The position numbers were made by a program, and so were the translations under genes. Shown in pieces: positions 22,383 through 24,140 of a stretch of DNA of 24,140 nt. The notes beneath the pieces are model-generated. The model did not search any database and was not told the origin of the DNA. It saw only the letters and a program-made list of their open reading frames with translations. Source of the DNA: Polyangia bacterium (GTDB lineage Bacteria; Myxococcota_A; Polyangia; Polyangiales; Polyangiaceae); assembly GCA_030433055.1 (NCBI GenBank), contig JAUILJ010000013.1, positions 1-24,140 on the forward strand, given 5' to 3'. Each line of letters starts with the position of its first letter. The stretch's first letter is position 1.

Positions 22383-23891
22383 TCATTCATTCCCCCGTGG
22401 CAACGACGCCTGCTCGAGGCGAGGTCCCCCGAGGGTCCAGACCTCGTTGCAGGTGGCCTCGGCGAAGCGCGAGTCGTGGGTCGCGAGCAAGAGCGCCCCG
22501 GGGTAAGCGGTCAGCGCGGACTCCAGGCGCTCGACGCTGGGCAGATCGAGGTGGTTGGTCGGCTCGTCCAGAACGACCAGCCACACGCCGCGGGCCAGGC
22601 CCTGAGCGATTTGCAGCTTCTGAGCCTCGCCCGGTGAGGGGCACGCGGTACGAAGCAGCTGCTCGGGGTTCGTGCCGAGGGCAGCGACCAGCTCGAACAC
22701 GCGGGCGCGTTCGCTGGACTCCAGCGCGCGCACCGCATGCACGCTCTCGACGGCGCTCTGCTGGTCGACATCCTGGGCGACGAAGAGCACCCGGTGCTTC
22801 GGCAGCTTGGCAGCTGACATCAGCTCGGCGATGAGCGTCGACTTGCCGCTCCCATTGGGCCCTCGCAACCAGATACGTGACTGCCGCTCCACGACGAGTG
22901 ACGGCTCTTCGATCAGCGTGCGCCCGCCACGCTCGATCATCGGAGCGGTCAGTGAAATGAGTCGCGGTTTCGGACTGCGGGCATGGTCCACGAACACCGA
23001 GCGCCCATGTTGCTTGTGCGTGCGGCTTTGCTCCAGCTCGTGCGTCACTCGCTCCAGCTGAGATGCGCTAGCGCTCACCCGGGACGAGAGCGTAGACGCA
23101 GCCCGCTCCGCCAGGCCCTTGCGCAGCGCTCCGCGAGCATCGCTGTCCTTGGGACCTTTGATCCGGGTGCTCGCGCTGATCCCGCGCGCGGCTTGCTTTG
23201 CGACCTCTCGCTCCTGCTGCACTCGCTTGGAGAGCTGCGCGCGCGTGGCGCGGAGTTGCTCGCGCTGAGCCAAGCGCGCGGCCTGTTCCCTGCTCCGCGC
23301 CTCGGCCGCAGCGGCATATCCGCCAGGATAGCGCTGGAGCTGCCCCGCCTCGAGCCAGAGTACGTCCTGGCACAGCGCGTCGAGCAACGCGCGGTCGTGG
23401 GAGACCAGCACGGCAATGCCTCGAAATCCCCTCAGCGCGTGCTCGACCTGAGCGCGGCTCTGCGCGTCGATGTGGTTGCTCAGCTCATCAATCAGCAGCA
23501 CCTCTGGCTCGCGATACAGCGCTGCTGCTAGCTGCCAGCGTCGCCGCTCCCCCGGGCTCGAACAGGACCAGCGCTCGAGCTGCGAAGGCTCGAGGTCGAA
23601 GCGCTTCTGCCAGCGCAGCGCCATCCGATCGTAGCCACTCGCCAGTGCCCACACGTCTGCGCTCGGTGCGTCGACCCGCTGCCCGCACCACGCGATGTCT
23701 TCGTACGGAGGACCCGTGCGCTCGCCGACCGAGGGCGCGAGCTCACCCGCGAGCAGGCGCAGCAGCGTTGACTTTCCCGCGCCATTAGGACCAACCAGGC
23801 CAAAAACACCGGACGTGAGGTCCAGGTCCAAACCGCTAAATAACGGCTCAGCGCCGTCAAACCAGAATCCAACGCCTTGGAGACGCAACAT
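22383..23891 (-). CDS. ABC-F family ATPase (two ABC domains, no membrane part)
   Basis: ATG 23889-23891 with CAGGAG 7 nt upstream gives 502 residues, beginning MLRLQGVGFWFDGAEPLFSGL as usual for this family. Domain 1 has Walker A GPNGAGKST (34-42), an SSPGERRR signature and Walker B LLIDELSNHID. A charged Arg/Ala/Gln linker (about 215-300, REQAARLAQREQLRATRAQL) follows, as in ABC-F proteins that reach into the ribosome. Domain 2 has GPNGSGKST (near 344), PSPGEAQK and VVLDEPTNHLD. The signatures read SPGE in both halves instead of LSGG. There are no transmembrane helices, so it is a ribosome-acting translation factor or antibiotic-protection protein, not an exporter. Which antibiotic, if any, is unknown. 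It is convergent with the NmrA-like gene. Confidence 0.93.
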   Translation of the reverse strand: MLRLQGVGFWFDGAEPLFSGLDLDLTSGVFGLVGPNGAGKSTLLRLLAGELAPSVGERTGPPYEDIAWCGQRVDAPSADVWALASGYDRMALRWQKRFDLEPSQLERWSCSSPGERRRWQLAAALYREPEVLLIDELSNHIDAQSRAQVEHALRGFRGIAVLVSHDRALLDALCQDVLWLEAGQLQRYPGGYAAAAEARSREQAARLAQREQLRATRAQLSKRVQQEREVAKQAARGISASTRIKGPKDSDARGALRKGLAERAASTLSSRVSASASQLERVTHELEQSRTHKQHGRSVFVDHARSPKPRLISLTAPMIERGGRTLIEEPSLVVERQSRIWLRGPNGSGKSTLIAELMSAAKLPKHRVLFVAQDVDQQSAVESVHAVRALESSERARVFELVAALGTNPEQLLRTACPSPGEAQKLQIAQGLARGVWLVVLDEPTNHLDLPSVERLESALTAYPGALLLATHDSRFAEATCNEVWTLGGPRLEQASLPRGNE

Positions 23892-24140
23892 AGAGTGACT
23901 CCTGTCACGGTCACGCTCTCGATGAGCGCAATTCCGCATGGCAAGGGCCGCCGCGGCGTCTCTTCGCTGATGCACCCGCCTAGCGGGGTTGAGCGATCCC
24001 CGAAGGGTTCGGGGAGAGGGAGAAGCGATCGGCAGCTCGGTCAGGGTTTCGGTACCGGCGCGCCAGTACCGGGAACTCGAAGCTGGGCTCAGATCGCGTA
24101 CTTCATCGGACAGGCGGGAGTATGGCGGCGCTTCGGGGGA
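23892..24140. other. Upstream region of the ABC-F gene, no assignable gene
   Basis: GTGAC-AGGA-GTCAC, just before the ABC-F ATG (23895-23908 region, minus strand), places part of the ribosome site in a small loop. CCCCGAA-GGG-TTCGGGG (23998-24014) is a perfect 7-bp-stem hairpin, and GGTAC/GTACC (24051-24070) is a further repeat. The ABC-F frame stays open leftward of its start to the right edge, but this extension does not look protein-like, and ATG 23891 fits the family. A minus frame ending PMKYAI-stop near 24091 could be the end of an outside gene; I cannot confirm it. Confidence 0.4.

Noticed and set aside
23998..24014. Intrinsic terminator at CCCCGAA-GGG-TTCGGGG
   Set aside because: There is no U-tract on either strand and no identified gene ending next to it within the window.

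Overview
The window looks like chromosomal DNA of a very GC-rich Gram-negative bacterium, most likely a myxobacterium (Myxococcota, Polyangia-like). The reasons are the strong G/C third-position bias, the lipoprotein with a long Gly/Ser/Thr linker before a beta-helix (a style common in that group), the outer-membrane efflux parts, and the many two-component and LysR regulators. This placement is an inference; there is no rRNA marker. I see no tRNA, rRNA, CRISPR array, insertion sequence or phage gene.

Layout. 1-406: the start of a lipoprotein running off the left edge, then a small conserved SPOR-like protein. 411-2763: a LysR regulator divergent from a carboxymuconolactone decarboxylase (AhpD-like) gene and a pyridoxamine-phosphate-oxidase-like gene whose natural start is cut by an in-frame stop (ATG-TGA). 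2908-4797: a secreted beta-helix lipoprotein, convergent with a DJ-1/PfpI protein (4842-5582). 5769-10151: a likely operon of a CPA1 Na+/H+ antiporter fused to a cyclic-nucleotide-binding domain, an AAC(3)-family acetyltransferase and a membrane-anchored endonuclease/exonuclease/phosphatase.

10175-17438: a histidine kinase/response regulator pair faces a complete CzcCBA-type heavy-metal RND efflux operon. 17424-18995: a soluble PAS hybrid histidine kinase, overlapping the czcA end tail to tail. 19162-21427: nhaA, preceded on the same strand by a second LysR gene, with a perfect 31-bp palindrome at the junction. 21517-22362: an NmrA-like NAD(P)-binding protein divergent from that LysR gene, with a 20-bp dyad between them. 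22383-23891: an ABC-F ATPase. 23892-24140: upstream sequence with no gene I can assign.

Ion homeostasis is the recurring theme: two different Na+/H+ antiporters (CPA1-cNBD and NhaA) and one divalent-metal RND pump, each near signalling genes. Two LysR genes each sit back to back with small redox-type enzymes and have a clear dyad next to their start codon. No novel multi-gene defence or mobile system is evident. The most notable points are the ATG-TGA start, the 31-bp palindrome before nhaA, the cNMP-binding antiporter, and the acidic/His-containing loop of the kinase beside the metal pump.
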